A stretch of 64,000 nucleotides of DNA from Lentinus brumalis (taxonomy: Eukaryota; Basidiomycota; Agaricomycetes; Polyporales; Polyporaceae): the NCBI GenBank assembly GCA_001792895.1, contig MARA01000031.1, forward strand, positions 1 to 64,000. Reading direction: 5' to 3'. Below are positions 23,556 through 34,744 of the stretch, piece by piece. A model generated the notes under the pieces. The model saw nothing but the letters and a program-made list of their open reading frames with translations, was not told the DNA's origin and searched no databases. A program made the position numbers and the translations under genes. Position 1 is the stretch's first letter. The number at the start of each line of letters is the position of its first letter.

Positions 23556-24654
23556 CATCGCGATGCGTGCCCAGGACCTCTTAGAAGTCGCTGGAAAGCC
23601 GCAGAGCGTCATCAGGGTATGCTCACGTCCGACAATAAGTAGGTACATACCATATCGCGCACTCGAAGCAGCTGAGAAGCCCGCGCGACGGCACTCCCCA
23701 GCACAACGTACCGGTTCCACGCGCCGGCCTGGGACTCGCAGCACATGCCCGTCCGTGGTCCCGGATGTGCTGTCCCCACGCCGAATGATGTGACGCGTGC
23801 AGGACGAGACGGTGAGTGACTCGGTACTGGATAACGTCGACGACAAACAATCAGCTGTGCAGTAGCGGCTTGTAGTGAAGGTAAGTACATACCGGTCGTC
23901 TCCGCGCTCAAAGCCCGACATAGGTGAGTCCCAGTGTCGTACCTTTCGACGAGCGGCGCGTCCTCCGAGCACCCGTTCTGCAGCGGTCGCCGCTAGCATC
24001 TGCTAGACACGTAGACGGTCAGTCGATGCCGCATGAGATCCGGAAGAGCCAGATACGCACCCATAATGACCCACTCCAGTAGGTATCAAGACGCTACCGG
24101 TCACCGGCGAGATGGCGGCACCTAGAGGACGTCTCGACGGTGAGCACGTACAGAAGAGGGTACGTACGTAAGTACTGGCTGCCTAGAGGACATCGGGACG
24201 CGATGGTGAGAAGGCTGAACGGCACGTAGAGAAGAGGGTACGTACATAGGTATCACTGACAGACAGAGGTTGATCTTCAAGGACGACGCGGCTGACGCGG
24301 TCAAGTCGAGACGGTGTGATACACACCGCCGGGCCCTTGCAGCCCGGGACGAACACGCGCGTTGTACGAGAGTCGTCGCTGTCGGCACCGGGATTTCGCG
24401 GTGCGTACATCGCTGCGAGCGTCGACAGCATGCCTGTGAGGAAGTGCAGTCGCGAAGGCGATGGTCAGTATGACATTGATCGGAGGTGTTTGGGGGCTGA
24501 CGTACCGTATTGCCGCAGTTGGAGCCATGCCCTAACGATCTTGCCGCTAAGTCCCGCCAGCTCGGAGGATACTGGGAGACGGTGGTGCGAGATACATACC
24601 GAGTACTCGCCCGGGGTGTCCTATGCTGTACGGTAGGTAGCCTCCAATCATCAT
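23421..24654 (-). CDS. hypothetical multi-exon protein
   Basis: Family not recognised. Exons that join in phase: 24654-24600 (MMIGGYLPYSIGHPGRVL), 24571-24506 (GLSGKIVRAWLQLRQY), 24433-24246 (MLSTLAAMYAPRNPG ... PLSVSDTY), a 7-nt microexon 24182-24176, and 24121 onwards (AAISPVTGSVLIPTG). Further exons to a stop at 23421 include MLAATAAERVLGGRAARRK and SWARIAMHPARVELAAAVDD, but joins between 23600 and 24030 are not settled. Introns have good GTACGT/GTATGT donors and AG acceptors. The two introns around the microexon share sequence. The clean frame over the first four exons argues for a real gene, or one very recently lost. Confidence 0.5.
24122..24245 (-). repeat. two consecutive introns with shared sequence
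   Basis: Minus strand: intron 24245-24183 (63 nt) and intron 24175-24122 (54 nt) both contain GTACGTACCCTCTTCT, TACGTG, CTCACC and end GTCCTCTAG. They are separated only by the 7-nt microexon GCAGCCA. Skipping the microexon would shift the frame into a stop. Confidence 0.75.
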
Positions 24655-25080
24655 GACCGTTGTTCTTCATGACTAGCCGTGTGTCGATGCGTGTGAGCGT
24701 GTATGAAGGGACCGTGGGGACGGAGGATCCTCCTCACGGTCAGCAGATCTGAGGCGACGCGAACCCGGCGTGATGGGAGAGTTGGAGAGAGAACACGAGA
24801 GAAGGAAGGTGGGGAGAGAGAGAGGAGGGAACGAAGCGGTTTCCCACAGACCTAGAGTGATGTTCTGGCTGTAGAGCGACCAGCAGGCACCGGCGAGTGC
24901 CGTGCATGAAACTATCCGAAGAGATCGCACTGCAACGTAAATGTCCGAGTGGCTAAAGCCCGGTCTTAATCGAGACGTTCGCATGCAGTTCGGACATTAC
25001 GTGCAGTGATGGTGACGTCGATTACATTGTATTTCGCAGGCTGTGGTTATCCGAGGACCGATGCACAGAACTCGGTATAG
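24655..25080. other. GA-rich stretch and tRNA-like hairpin
   Basis: A GA-rich run at about 24770-24835 and an inverted repeat at 24928-25008; otherwise non-coding, between two minus-strand genes. Confidence 0.5.
24928..25008 (+). repeat. inverted repeat with tRNA-like core
   Basis: Arms CACTGCAACGTAAATGTCCG and CGGACATTACGTGCAGTG pair with one or two bulges. The loop begins CCGAGTGGCTAAAGCC, which resembles the D-arm/A-box of a type II (Leu/Ser) tRNA, and continues GGTCTTAATC. There is no proper T-arm. It may be a tRNA-derived remnant or just a hairpin. Confidence 0.45.
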
Positions 25081-25770
25081 CTACCACTCGCTAATGGGGT
25101 CCTCCGGGAGCTCATGATACCGCTTCCTCAACGGCTCAACCGGCCCCCAGTACTCGTCCGCATCCTCGATCTCTGACACAGCGCTCTCCTCTTCGTCCTC
25201 ACTCTCTCGGTCAACACCGCGCGCACTCTTCGGCCCGTTCCGAACGAAGCGAGGCGGGAACTTGACCGGGTCGATCGTCGGCCGCGCCCAGTGCTGGTTA
25301 AGGTTCGAGCGGCAGTTCCGGATGGTGGGAAGCTTGAAGAAGAGGCATGGAACGGCGTTGTAGATGCTCTCGCGTGCAGCGAAGAGCTCGCCCGGCGTCG
25401 CCCTGCGAAAGTACAGGTAGCCGAACTCGAAGAGCTCGAGCAGGTAGCGGATGACGAATATCGACATCTTGCTGGGGTTCTGGAAGGTGACACGCGGTGG
25501 CCAACCGCGCAGAACAATGCCGTAGAAGATGACGAGCTCCTGGAATGCGAGGGCTTCCCAGCGCATCTGAGCACGGGGATCGCCGGTCTTGTACACTGTC
25601 AGAAGTGTCAGTCGAACATGCGATCCAGTAGAGTAGCGTCGGATGTACATACCGATGTCCATGTCAATCACCTCCCGTAGCAGGCCGCGCTCTGCGCTTG
25701 CTTTAGTGGTATAGCCGTACCATCCCTTCTTGGTCTTGCCGACCGCTGGACCTGGCCGGCGCCGTGCCAT
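25081..25770 (-). CDS. hypothetical protein with GWP motif
   Basis: Two exons: 25770-25653 and 25595-25081, joined in phase through a GTATGT ... CTGACAG intron (a start at 25827 is also in frame). About 205 residues. The N-terminus is basic (ARRRPGPAVGKTKKGW). The centre has IVLRGWPPRVTFQNPSKM, a motif I associate with a recurrent group of uncharacterised Agaricomycete proteins, often in transposon-rich places. The C-terminus is acidic (SEDEEESAVSEIEDADEYW). No catalytic residues are apparent and no function is proposed. Confidence 0.65.
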   Translation of the reverse strand: MARRRPGPAVGKTKKGWYGYTTKASAERGLLREVIDMDIGMYIRRYSTGSHVRLTLLTVYKTGDPRAQMRWEALAFQELVIFYGIVLRGWPPRVTFQNPSKMSIFVIRYLLELFEFGYLYFRRATPGELFAARESIYNAVPCLFFKLPTIRNCRSNLNQHWARPTIDPVKFPPRFVRNGPKSARGVDRESEDEEESAVSEIEDADEYWGPVEPLRKRYHELPEDPISEW

Positions 25771-26059
25771 GTCGGACCTGTGCGTGGGGGCGACGAGAGA
25801 AGTTGAACGGGGCGGGAACTGGGTCATTGCGACACCGTATACGGGAGTATTTGTATGACGGGCGTGCAGAGAGCGGGACGGAGGTCAGCGCAGTCGGAAC
25901 GCTGAAGTATCCGGATGTAAGGACGTCTCGCGCTGTTGCAGTATCCGGCCGGGGCTCTTGCAGTTCCGCCGAGACGATCATAGCCAGTTCGACGCACTGG
26001 AATCGTCTTCGTACAGTTTATCGTACGCGTACTTACATAGAGCCGTTGCAGCTCGTCGA

Positions 26060-26940
26060 GCAGCTCTCGGACTACTTCTCCTGCACAACATTGTTAATAA
26101 TCAACTAAGAGATGAAGGCTTACAGACAAGTGACGCCGTGGTAGATCCAGACGAAGTCGCCGTCCCGAACATGAGTTGCATGCCGAGTAACCTGGGATAC
26201 GAGTTAGCGAGTGGGAATATACGTACTACTTAAGATGCGACACGACATGTACTCACTGATTGTTCGGTAGCAGCGCACGCGTCGCGTCGCGCACGATGCG
26301 TTACAAGGGCCTGAAACGTCCCAAGACACTGCGGGCAGATGCAGACATGGCTACGGCCAGATTCCAGACGGGGATATCACACATCTTGCATGGGAAGCCT
26401 GGCGTGCGAAGGTACTGTCCTTGAACGTATAACTGCAAACGAACGAGACGAGAACTCGTTAGCTCGCGGGGTCTGCCGGCCTCGGATGGAACCCTGAAGG
26501 AGCCGGACCTGATTGGGGTCACGCCTCACTCCTTCCCAATCGTGCACGGTAAAGGCACCGGCCGGAGTGGATGTCCCGAGCCGCTTGAGTGAGAGCGACG
26601 TATAGAAGCTTGTGTTCCGCATGTTCGGGGCCTTGCATCGCGCATCACGCAGTTTGTATGTCGTGGGACTGGCATAGTGACTCGTGTCGCAGTTCTGAGT
26701 CGTGTATGCTTGGGAGCAGACGGCACCAGGGATCGTCGAGTGCAGATGGTACTGGTACCAGCTGGAGGGTTCATCTTCATCGTTCCCGAGCTCGACCGTC
26801 CGGTGCGTCCAGTGCAAAGCATCGCACCAGCTGGGCAGGAAGACGAGTCGATTAGAGAGCGAACAATGGCATGGACATTATCTCGCCCTAGTACGTATGT
26901 CCTCTCGACGAAAGAGGACCCGAAGTGATACGGATGGTGC
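26060..26940 (-). CDS. hypothetical Cys/His-rich (zinc-finger-like) protein, partial
   Basis: Exons on the minus strand join in phase: one ending at about 26896 (ITSGPLSSRGH), one at about 26832-26522 (WCDALHWTHRTVELGNDE ... VHDWEGVRRDPNQ), one from about 26435 (LYVQGQYLRTPGFPCKMCD) and one from about 26192 (VTRHATHVRDGDFVWIYHG). The third exon has CKMC, then after a one-base break in a GGGG/CCCC run (26370-26373) HVCICPQCLGTFQALVTH and a further Cys, a pattern suggesting a zinc-binding module. Ends of the gene are not resolved and the family is not recognised. Confidence 0.4.
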
Positions 26941-27018
26941 ATTGTACGCGACCCTGTCTTCTGCTCCGGAGTTTCGCAGCTTCTGTGCTCTGATCCCGGT
27001 GTCTCGCTTCTGGTGTGA

Positions 27019-27439
27019 TCACGAAGCGTCATGGGAGTCGTGCGATGCGTTCCCAGGGAGTATCATTGGCCCAGAGCACGTCAATGCGCCTGCGTCCGTT
27101 GTAAGTTCGACGGTCCCAGCAGAGGAGTCACTACATACAACTCCTCGTTTCTGGAGCGACTGACGAGGTCCGCATTTGCCTTGTATCCATTCTGCAAAGT
27201 TGGAACCTGACGGTCGCATCAAGCACTGCATCTCCTGGTATGTTAGGACCGACGTACCGTAGTTCGAGGAGGCCTGCGATCGCCAGCCACTGCGCTACAT
27301 TCCTCACCGCCTCGACGTCTATGCTGGCGATCCGCAGTGCTAGCCTCCGGGCCGTGTGCAACGCAGAAAGCGAAGAGGAGGTCGCCGAGACGTCCTCAGA
27401 TCGGGCGAAGAACGCGTCGTGTTTCCCATGCGGCTGCAC
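27019..27439 (-). CDS. possible exons of an unrecognised gene
   Basis: Two open stretches look protein-like on the minus strand: LALRIASIDVEAVRNVAQWL and FAEWIQGKCGPRQSLQK. A donor GTACGTCGG with a nearby CCTAAC branch-like sequence lies between, but the implied intron is very short. They may belong to the same locus as the 26.1-26.9 kb exons. Confidence 0.25.
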
Positions 27440-30400
27440 GCAAGTCTCGCCGTCTGATTGATGCTCGCATCATGCATGCAGCGGCGGCCCAAGGTGTCCT
27501 TGACCGGGAGCGTCGCAGCGCTGCACCGTACGCGGTAGCATGCGACATGTACTCGAACTCGAACTGGTGTAGCCGCTCCGCGGGTCGCAGACTGCGAGCG
27601 CGCTGCAGTACTAAATCGTTCAGATGGGCAGAGAGCTGCACAGATGCGTAGGGAGCCTACCTGCGGATGCACTGAGCCCGACGCCGAGGAGACGTGCGTG
27701 AGCCGAGCATCTCAGGCTCGCCGGCCCAACTGTCCCATGATGAGGAGCCATCGGCTGATTTCCTTGCGTGTTCCTGGTCGCTACAGCGGACCGGAAGAGA
27801 CTTGTCAATGTGCAGCATCCAGAATGGGAGACTTGCACCGTCACAAAGTGAGCGCGGCTGGATGATGATTCCAAAATATTCAGCAACCGACCGTCAAGGA
27901 CGCGGAGAACGGGCTTGCATGCATCCAAACGCTACCGCCTGGGAGCTTCGCGTACACGCGCATCCAATCATCCTGAGTCTTGTTCCTTGTCTCGATGCGG
28001 GAGGTTCGCGTCCGGTGCTGTATCTTCCAGCTTGTAAGTACTCGCTGTCAGCGCTGCGGTAGCCTCGCACGCATCTCGTTGGAAGCCAATATTGCTTGAG
28101 TACGGCCCAGAACTCGCCCAGAACAGCGAACAGTCCTTGAAGACGGTCGGAGGCAGGACCCTGCAGGCCTTCGCCCTGCCGGGAGACCCTGCCCACATTC
28201 TGGACACGGTATTCGGAGGCTCCTAGTCTCGGCATTCGAGTAGGTTGACCTGCTCACACGCAACGGCGATTTGAGGACGCCGTACGGCCGTCTGCAGCAC
28301 GGCTCGCAACGTCTGTAGGGCTCGACTGGTGTAAGTATCTACCCCAGACAGCGCTGCAATGCACGAGTCAGACGAGCGGCGAGGTGCGCAGGTGCAGACA
28401 GCAGACAGCACCGACCGTTTGAACGCACCGAGCTCGAAGCCGAGCATCCTCGCCGGCCCGACGATCCCACGAACTCCGAGCTTTGAGAAGCGTCCGTTAC
28501 AAGTCGATTGCGTGCTCTCGGCTGCTACGGCGTGCGAGACATTCTGGTGCGCCGCGTCCTGGCTGGGAAGCGTGTGCGGTCGTGCAGCGACGAGATACAG
28601 GCCAGCGCAGCTGCAATGCACTCACGGTCAGAGCATCATGCATGCGACACGGAGCAGCCGGCTGCATCATTCTACCGACCCTGGCAGCGTTGCGTACAGG
28701 CTACAAACGCGTCCGATGTCGCCGACTCACGTCCGCCGTCTCGATATTGCGCCGTGTTCGCTGTAGCTTGTGTGTGTGTGCATTGCAGCCCGAGCTCGCC
28801 GACGCGGCACCCTCGTCTTGCTGCAAGCCGAGACTGCATGAGCACGATCCTGGACTCCAGCTCAGGCTGGTGAATGGATGCACGCCCTGATGAGCACGTA
28901 CCTCCGAGTCCGGAGCTCGAGGCTTGACGGCCTCCGCAGCTCAGCTCGGGCCTGCACCACTCTGAGTCCTCAGTCTACCATTGCCAAGTGCTGTCGATGG
29001 ACATCCGTGCGAGCGACGACGCGGCCGTCGCTTCCGCGGCGCATTTGACGTCTGGTCGATCTCGGCCTCTAGAGTCTACCTGGGCAGTGGGAAGATGGGA
29101 ACTGGCGGCGATCACAGAACCCAGAGGCAAGGTCCGCGGAGACACATGCCTGCGCTCTGGAGTCTGGAGTATGAACTGGAGCTACTCAAGTCCGGAGGTC
29201 GCGACTCGTGTTCTATGCTCGTCTTCTTTGCTCGTGTTCTACTACTGCTGGTTAGTCGGGTGGCAGCGACGAATACACCAGAGACATAGCGGCGTCGCTC
29301 ATTCTAGTCTCTGAGCCACCGGTACGCGAGCGTCGATGACCCGGCGACTCGGACTCGGACTCGACGAGCGAAGTAGCTAGTCCGAAGTCCGAAGTCGCGA
29401 GCGAGGCGGTGAATCTCAGTGCTTGCACCCGAGCCCGCACTGTCGGCCTTGATGCGCTGATGTTCGGTCCTGCACCTCGAAGGACCATCAGCGCAAGCGC
29501 ATGCGAAACGCACAGAGTCCGCGGTCGCATGCATCCTGCTGGCTGCGCGAGCAGAAGAGACGGCGTCCTCCGTCCTGGGGTCCACTGCGTTCAAGAATCA
29601 AGTTCGCCGTTGCTCCGAGCCTGCGGCATGTACGACGAGATTCCGTGAGCGGAGTGTTGCAGCGTCGTCGCGACTCGCGCGAACGTACAGCCGGTGACCC
29701 GAAGACGGACGTCCAGACGATCTTCCGACGTCGCTGCGCGTGCCCGCCTGCCTGGCGAGGCCGTCCATCTGCACCGAGTCCTCAGGCCACAGGCCTGGGG
29801 TTGCGACGGCGATTCGAACATCGAGCCGTCGTTCGGGTCCGGCGAGATCGAGTCTGACCTGTGGGTCCTGGGAGCTCGCAGGTCAGCGTTCAGCATGCGA
29901 GCGAGACGTACCTCGAGGACGCGCACGCACGCACGCACGCGCGCACGCTGAGAGCGGTGCATTCAGACTCGGAGATCGCGCGGTCTGGGGGTAAACAGTG
30001 CATTGCGTTGCGTGCTGTGCGACATGGGTAGGCTACTTACGGGACGGGACGGGTACGTACGGGCGTCGGGGACTCGCTGCGCGCACGCACGCAGGACAGC
30101 AGCAGAGTGGCGACTGCGCCGACGTCGCTACTTAGTCGTGAATCGGGATGGACGTCGCCGGACTCTGCGCGCGGCCGCGTACCACCCGCACTCTGTACGT
30201 ACGGGGCCAACCGAGCCCGGGCGACGTGTACGGGTGCGTGCGTTCGCAGGTCCGAACAGAGGGAGCGGCGACTCCTGCGCGTGGCGTGTTTGGCCTGCCT
30301 GGACGCCGATAAGTACGAGCTGCTGGCGTCGCTGCCCTCCAGCACTCACCTGTGCATCGCCCACTCTCCTTCCTCCACGGCTGCTCCTCCACTGACCTCA

Positions 30401-31473
30401 CCGTCGATCCCGCCGTCGTCCGCTGCTTGTCGGCATCGTCCCAGCCGAGCTCGTCGCCGACTCCCACCTCCGCCTCGCCGTCCTCGATTCGTCCCTCATC
30501 AGCGAGCGCGCCGCCGACTGCAGAAGTGCCAGACGTCCGCCGTGAACACTGCGGAGCCGCTTGCCGTGGTTTCTGTGTGAGTAAACGTTCCTCATGTCGA
30601 CAACAGGCGACTCACCTTCCTGACAGGTACGGACAGCTGCTATGATAACGCGCACGGCATCAGCACTGGCGCTGAGGAGGAGTGGGTGATCCCGGGGGCA
30701 TGGTCGAGCGGTAGAGGAGGGAGCGGTATGGGGCGGGTGGTATCACTGACGGCGGTCGAGGGACAGAGGGAGGGAGGGCCTTGGCTTGTACCGGCGTTAG
30801 ACGGCGACGACCGCGTGCCAGGTCTGGTATGTAGAAGCTGCGAGGGCGCATAGGGTAGTCCTGTCCGTACGAATGATCAGTGAGACAATGTTGGATGTAC
30901 GTACCGGCACTGAATACATCTCCGTTACCCTGTGAACGCGTCATCTTCCGCCAGTCCGTAGCGGCTTGATAGCGGCTTGTGTCGCATACAAGCAGAACTG
31001 GAGCCATTCGAGGGCGTGTTTGGTTCGGAGTTTGCGAGGTGAGGGAAAGATAACCGAGAGACGGCGGCGCGGTTGGAGACGGGTCGCAGGATGAGGGCGG
31101 AGGACAATCAGCAAGTACTGACCTGTATGCGCGAGCTCGCACGCGTGAGCAGCTGCACTGGGACAGTGGAGGGACAGAAGTATATTGCGTGGAGCATACG
31201 GCGCGGATAGACTACTGGCGTACAAGGGCGCAGGGCGCAGGGCAGTGAGGGCGGAGGGGACCAGTGCGCAAGAGCCGGGGACGGAGAGAGGAGACGGAGA
31301 GGGCGCAGGAGAGCAGGGACGAGCGAGAGCGGCGGGGATGGCGACCTGCACTGGCAGAGAGGTCGGCCGTGGAGAGCGTCGTGAGCAGAGGCTGCAGAGC
31401 GAGGCTGAGCGGCCGTCCTGGGTGCAAGCGCCGTGACGCACGATGACGCGTAGTGGCGGGCCGCGTGGTTGCA
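27440..31473. other. unresolved tract with splice-like signals
   Basis: GC-rich, with many short open stretches on the minus strand bounded by GTACGT/GTAAGT-like donors (for example a good intron GTACGTACATCC ... GGACAG near 30905-30860). No stretch matches a family I know. It includes an (ACGC)n microsatellite at 29921-29947. Confidence 0.4.
29921..29947. repeat. (ACGC)n microsatellite
   Basis: Six to seven near-perfect ACGC/GCGC units. Confidence 0.9.
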
Positions 31474-33945
31474 GAGGAGGTCGCAACTGCTGACTAATCA
31501 ATACACACGTGTCCGAAAAGTTACTTGGTTAAACTTACTGTAGGCTATTTACCCTGCTTTACCCCGCTCGACGACATCCACATTCACAGCATCAGTACTT
31601 AAGTAGGACCATGCTACTGAAGTGTATATGGCGAGCTGACCTTCGTTGTTGGTACACCACAGCACTGGAGTTTGGCAAGCTTGACTGCCACCACAAGTGG
31701 TCGCAAATCAAGTCACTACGCGTCTTTTTTCTAAAATCACGGGAGGTTTTGTTGCCCAAGGACATGTCTCAGCATCTCTGAATGCTTATCCTGAAACGGC
31801 ACGGATTTCTGCGTTTCGGAAGGGCCAAAAGGCGTATCAATGGGCGGAAAGTCGCCGCGCGAAGTAAGTAACCTTTCAACCGCCTTTTCTCCCGCATCGA
31901 GCAAAATGAGACAAAAGGTAACCTCGGACAGCGTATTTCCCTCGACTTTTCGCCCGTCTACCGTACTGGAATCCCTGCCGTGTGAGCGTGTGCGAGAACA
32001 AGACCATGGTGAGTGTAACGAATCCACTGCATGCCATATCCGACTCATATGAGCGAGTACCCCCTACATAGGCGCCGCGAGACAGCTAACGACTCCAAGC
32101 TCCCCTCCAGACAACTAGGCAAGCCAACCCGCCTCTGAGGATAATGTCCTACATCGTTCTGCCACAGGACAAGAGACCCTTCCTCAGCTAGCTCAGGCTG
32201 CGACGATCGCGACGCGGATGTCACGTGCTGAGAAGGAGAACAAGGACCGCATGAGACTGCATCCTCCCTTGAAATTGCAGAAGGCGGGACGAGTTATCGT
32301 TCAGCTGACCTCTCTGGTAAGTGCATTATACACAACACTCGCGGGATGTGCTTAGATCTCACTGCCTCGCTCCAGGAGCATGTCGTACCACAAGACCAAG
32401 ACATCGCACCCGCAGAGTCCTATCCGACTGGACGTACCTGCAACTCACATAGACTCCTGTCCCTCCATTCTCGACTTTCCACTCCGAGGACACGGACCGC
32501 TGATCCCGACATCGCGGTCGAACGACTCCTCCTCCATCTGCCGAATTATGACCAGCCTGCCTCGTGTTGCAGCTTTTTTGGCTTCCATTCGCACCCCGCG
32601 CTCACAATTGGCCTCTCGGTCCTCTCGAACGTTCTCCTGCCCGGCCGTCATGCTCCCGGCATGGCGTTCTGGACGGACCTTGGACGAATCCTAATGGCCA
32701 TCTAAAAGCATCTAAACCGTTGCAGGCCAGGGTTCTATCCCACGTCGGGGCGCACGCAGTTGACGCCAGCGGTAAGTCGGTCACCCGACGCCGTACTATG
32801 CACCCCCATGCTCGTAACGCATTGGCGAGGCGTGGTGCCAGCCCACAAGCTGTATCAGCGACAGGCTTCAGAGTCCCGAACATGGCCCGCAGCCCGGCGG
32901 GACGCGTGCAAGACGCACATTTACACTCGCCATCAGGCACTAGCTTGGCCATCTTCGGCGAATCTCCCCACATTTAATTTCCTCCGAGGCCAACCGAGAC
33001 GCGGTTCGGCGTGTTTATCGCCATGCGAAGCGGTCTGGGAATCTCGATGGCCCATGCTCGTGGGTGTTGATGGCGCGGGCCATGGCCACCGTCCTCCCTA
33101 TAGTATGTAAGTGCGCTGCATTGTCCTCTGTTTATCTCTCCCCTCTGCTCTCTGCTTTGCTCTTCGTGTCCGACTCTTGCCTCAACCCATCCGCTCTCTA
33201 CCTCCCCGCCCCGCACTCCTCGGACGCAATGCTCTTCCCGAGCCTTCCGTCGCTCTCTGCCCTCCTCCTCGTGCTCAGCCTCTGCGGCCCCGCGACCCTC
33301 GCGCGCAACATCCCCGTGGTGCACCAGCACCTCGCGCGCGGCGCCGAATCCCACCAGTGGACCAACGGCCAGCGCCTCGCAGCGGGCCTGCCCCGCACGC
33401 ACCCCGCAAGCTGATGCGCGCCACCCCGACCGAGCCCAACGTCGCGAAACGCCACGCCCCGAGTGCCAGCCCGAGCCTTTCGGCCTTTGCGAACCTCCCC
33501 ATGTACGTCTCATTGTCTCCTGTGCCGTCTTGTTCTCCGTCTCACCGCCCCTCGCAGCGCCGCCACCGAGACGCGCACTGGCCGCATCGAAGCCCGCACC
33601 GTCGCAGACGACGCCTCCCTTGGTTTCGTCCAGCTCTCATCAGTCGAGGGTTCCGGCGTGTGAGTGCAGTACCCCGCATCACCATCTCTCCGTTCGATCG
33701 CTCACTGGAGCGCTCGTGCCTGATTTTCCTGCCCGCCGCTGTGCTGCTGCTGCACACTGCCTGCCGTCGCTCGCGTGTTGATGGCGCCCGACTCGCAACA
33801 GGAGCCTCAAGTTTGCGAAAGAGTCAGACGACGCCAGCGTCGTGACGTTCACCAGCTCTGGCTTGACGCCCTTCGACATCGCGACGGTGAGTCTCATCCT
33901 CTACATCATATCCTTGGCACGGCCGCTGATTGTCGTTCGCGACTG
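31474..33945 (+). repeat. segmental duplication, copy 2
   Basis: Direct repeat of 20247-22510, about 11.2 kb downstream. It contains a 188-bp MITE plus a 3-bp target duplication absent from copy 1, and a 15-bp extra segment in the last intron. Beyond 33945 it continues into unique sequence with the remaining exons of the secreted-protein gene. Confidence 0.95.
31795..31982. mobile_element. MITE copy B
   Basis: A 188-bp element related to 15666-15870. The right end is GGGATT..GGAATCCCTGCCGTG-like and the left end AACGGCACGGATTTC is its imperfect inverse. It is flanked by TGA on both sides. Copy 1 of the surrounding duplication has the uninterrupted site (CTTTGAGCACC at about 20550), which confirms insertion after the duplication, or precise loss from copy 1. 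Confidence 0.85.
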
Positions 33946-34744
33946 TATCATCATGTCTCAACATCAATCCTGACACTGTCACTCACCGCCCGCGCTCAAT
34001 CGTGCCGACGTCGCAGACCGGAGACTCACCGCTCTTCCTCGGCGGCTCGGGCACCATTGCAATCGCAACTGGTTCCACAAGGTGCGCAGAACTTCCGAAG
34101 TTCAAAACTTCTGCTCGTCGCTTGGGTGCTGACGTGCGCCGATCCCGGTCCCGCGTGGCGACAGAACGGCCACACTCAGCTCGGTCCTCCAAAGTGAGTG
34201 TCGAGTTCCGTGCTTCTGGGTTCTCGGGGCTTCTCAAGTTCTGTCCTTGTTCCCGCTTCATGTGGTGCAAGCCGCCCATATGACGGCCCGGCGCTCCCCC
34301 GTGGGCCCGTTGTATTCGACGACAGGCCGGTGGGAGCGTCGTAGCCAGGCCCACTGTTCAACGTCCAGCTTCGCCTGAATCTTGTTGATGGCGCTCCGAT
34401 ACGCGATACGACCTTCCGACATGTCGCAGCAGTAACAGCAGATGCTGACAACATTGTTTTCTATTCCAGCATCGCCCCATGCCCGGCCAATGGCGACAGG
34501 CGGCGAGTCTGCGATCTGGACGCTCGACGCAGCGACCCAGAAGCTCGTTCGTGAGTGCCCCCCTCCCGTCCTCCTTATCGTGCCCATCAGAACCGGGCCT
34601 CACACTGGGACGACCGCAGCACTCTGGGTGAACCCTGACGGCGCGCACGCAAAGACGACGCTCGCGTACAGCGCGACCGACGGCGCATTGCTCCTCACGG
34701 GCGACATCGACGCCTACAACCAGGCGCACCCCGAAGCCCGGTAG
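33229..34744 (+). pseudogene. secreted protein, full length but frameshifted (copy 2)
   Basis: Same signal peptide and first exon as 21806-22080, but the run after GGCCTG has four C (33391-33394) where copy 1 has five, so the exon-1 frame is lost. Downstream exons are otherwise sound: LGFVQLSSVEGSG, FTSSGLTPFDIA, GDSPLFLGGSGTIAIATGS, and a last exon with ESAIWTLDAATQKLV and LLTGDIDAYNQAHPEAR before the stop. The GGSG ... AIW.LD ... WVNPDG ... TGD layout is typical of a family of secreted basidiomycete proteins of unknown function. It may be an intact gene if the missing C is an assembly error. Confidence 0.65.

Noticed and set aside
29921..29947. CRISPR-like or regulatory repeat array
   Set aside because: It is a plain (ACGC)n microsatellite without spacers, in a eukaryotic genome.
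31470..33945. Solo LTRs of a retrotransposon as explanation of the repeat pair
   Set aside because: The ends do not have TG...CA with target duplications, and the repeat includes part of a gene; segmental duplication fits better.
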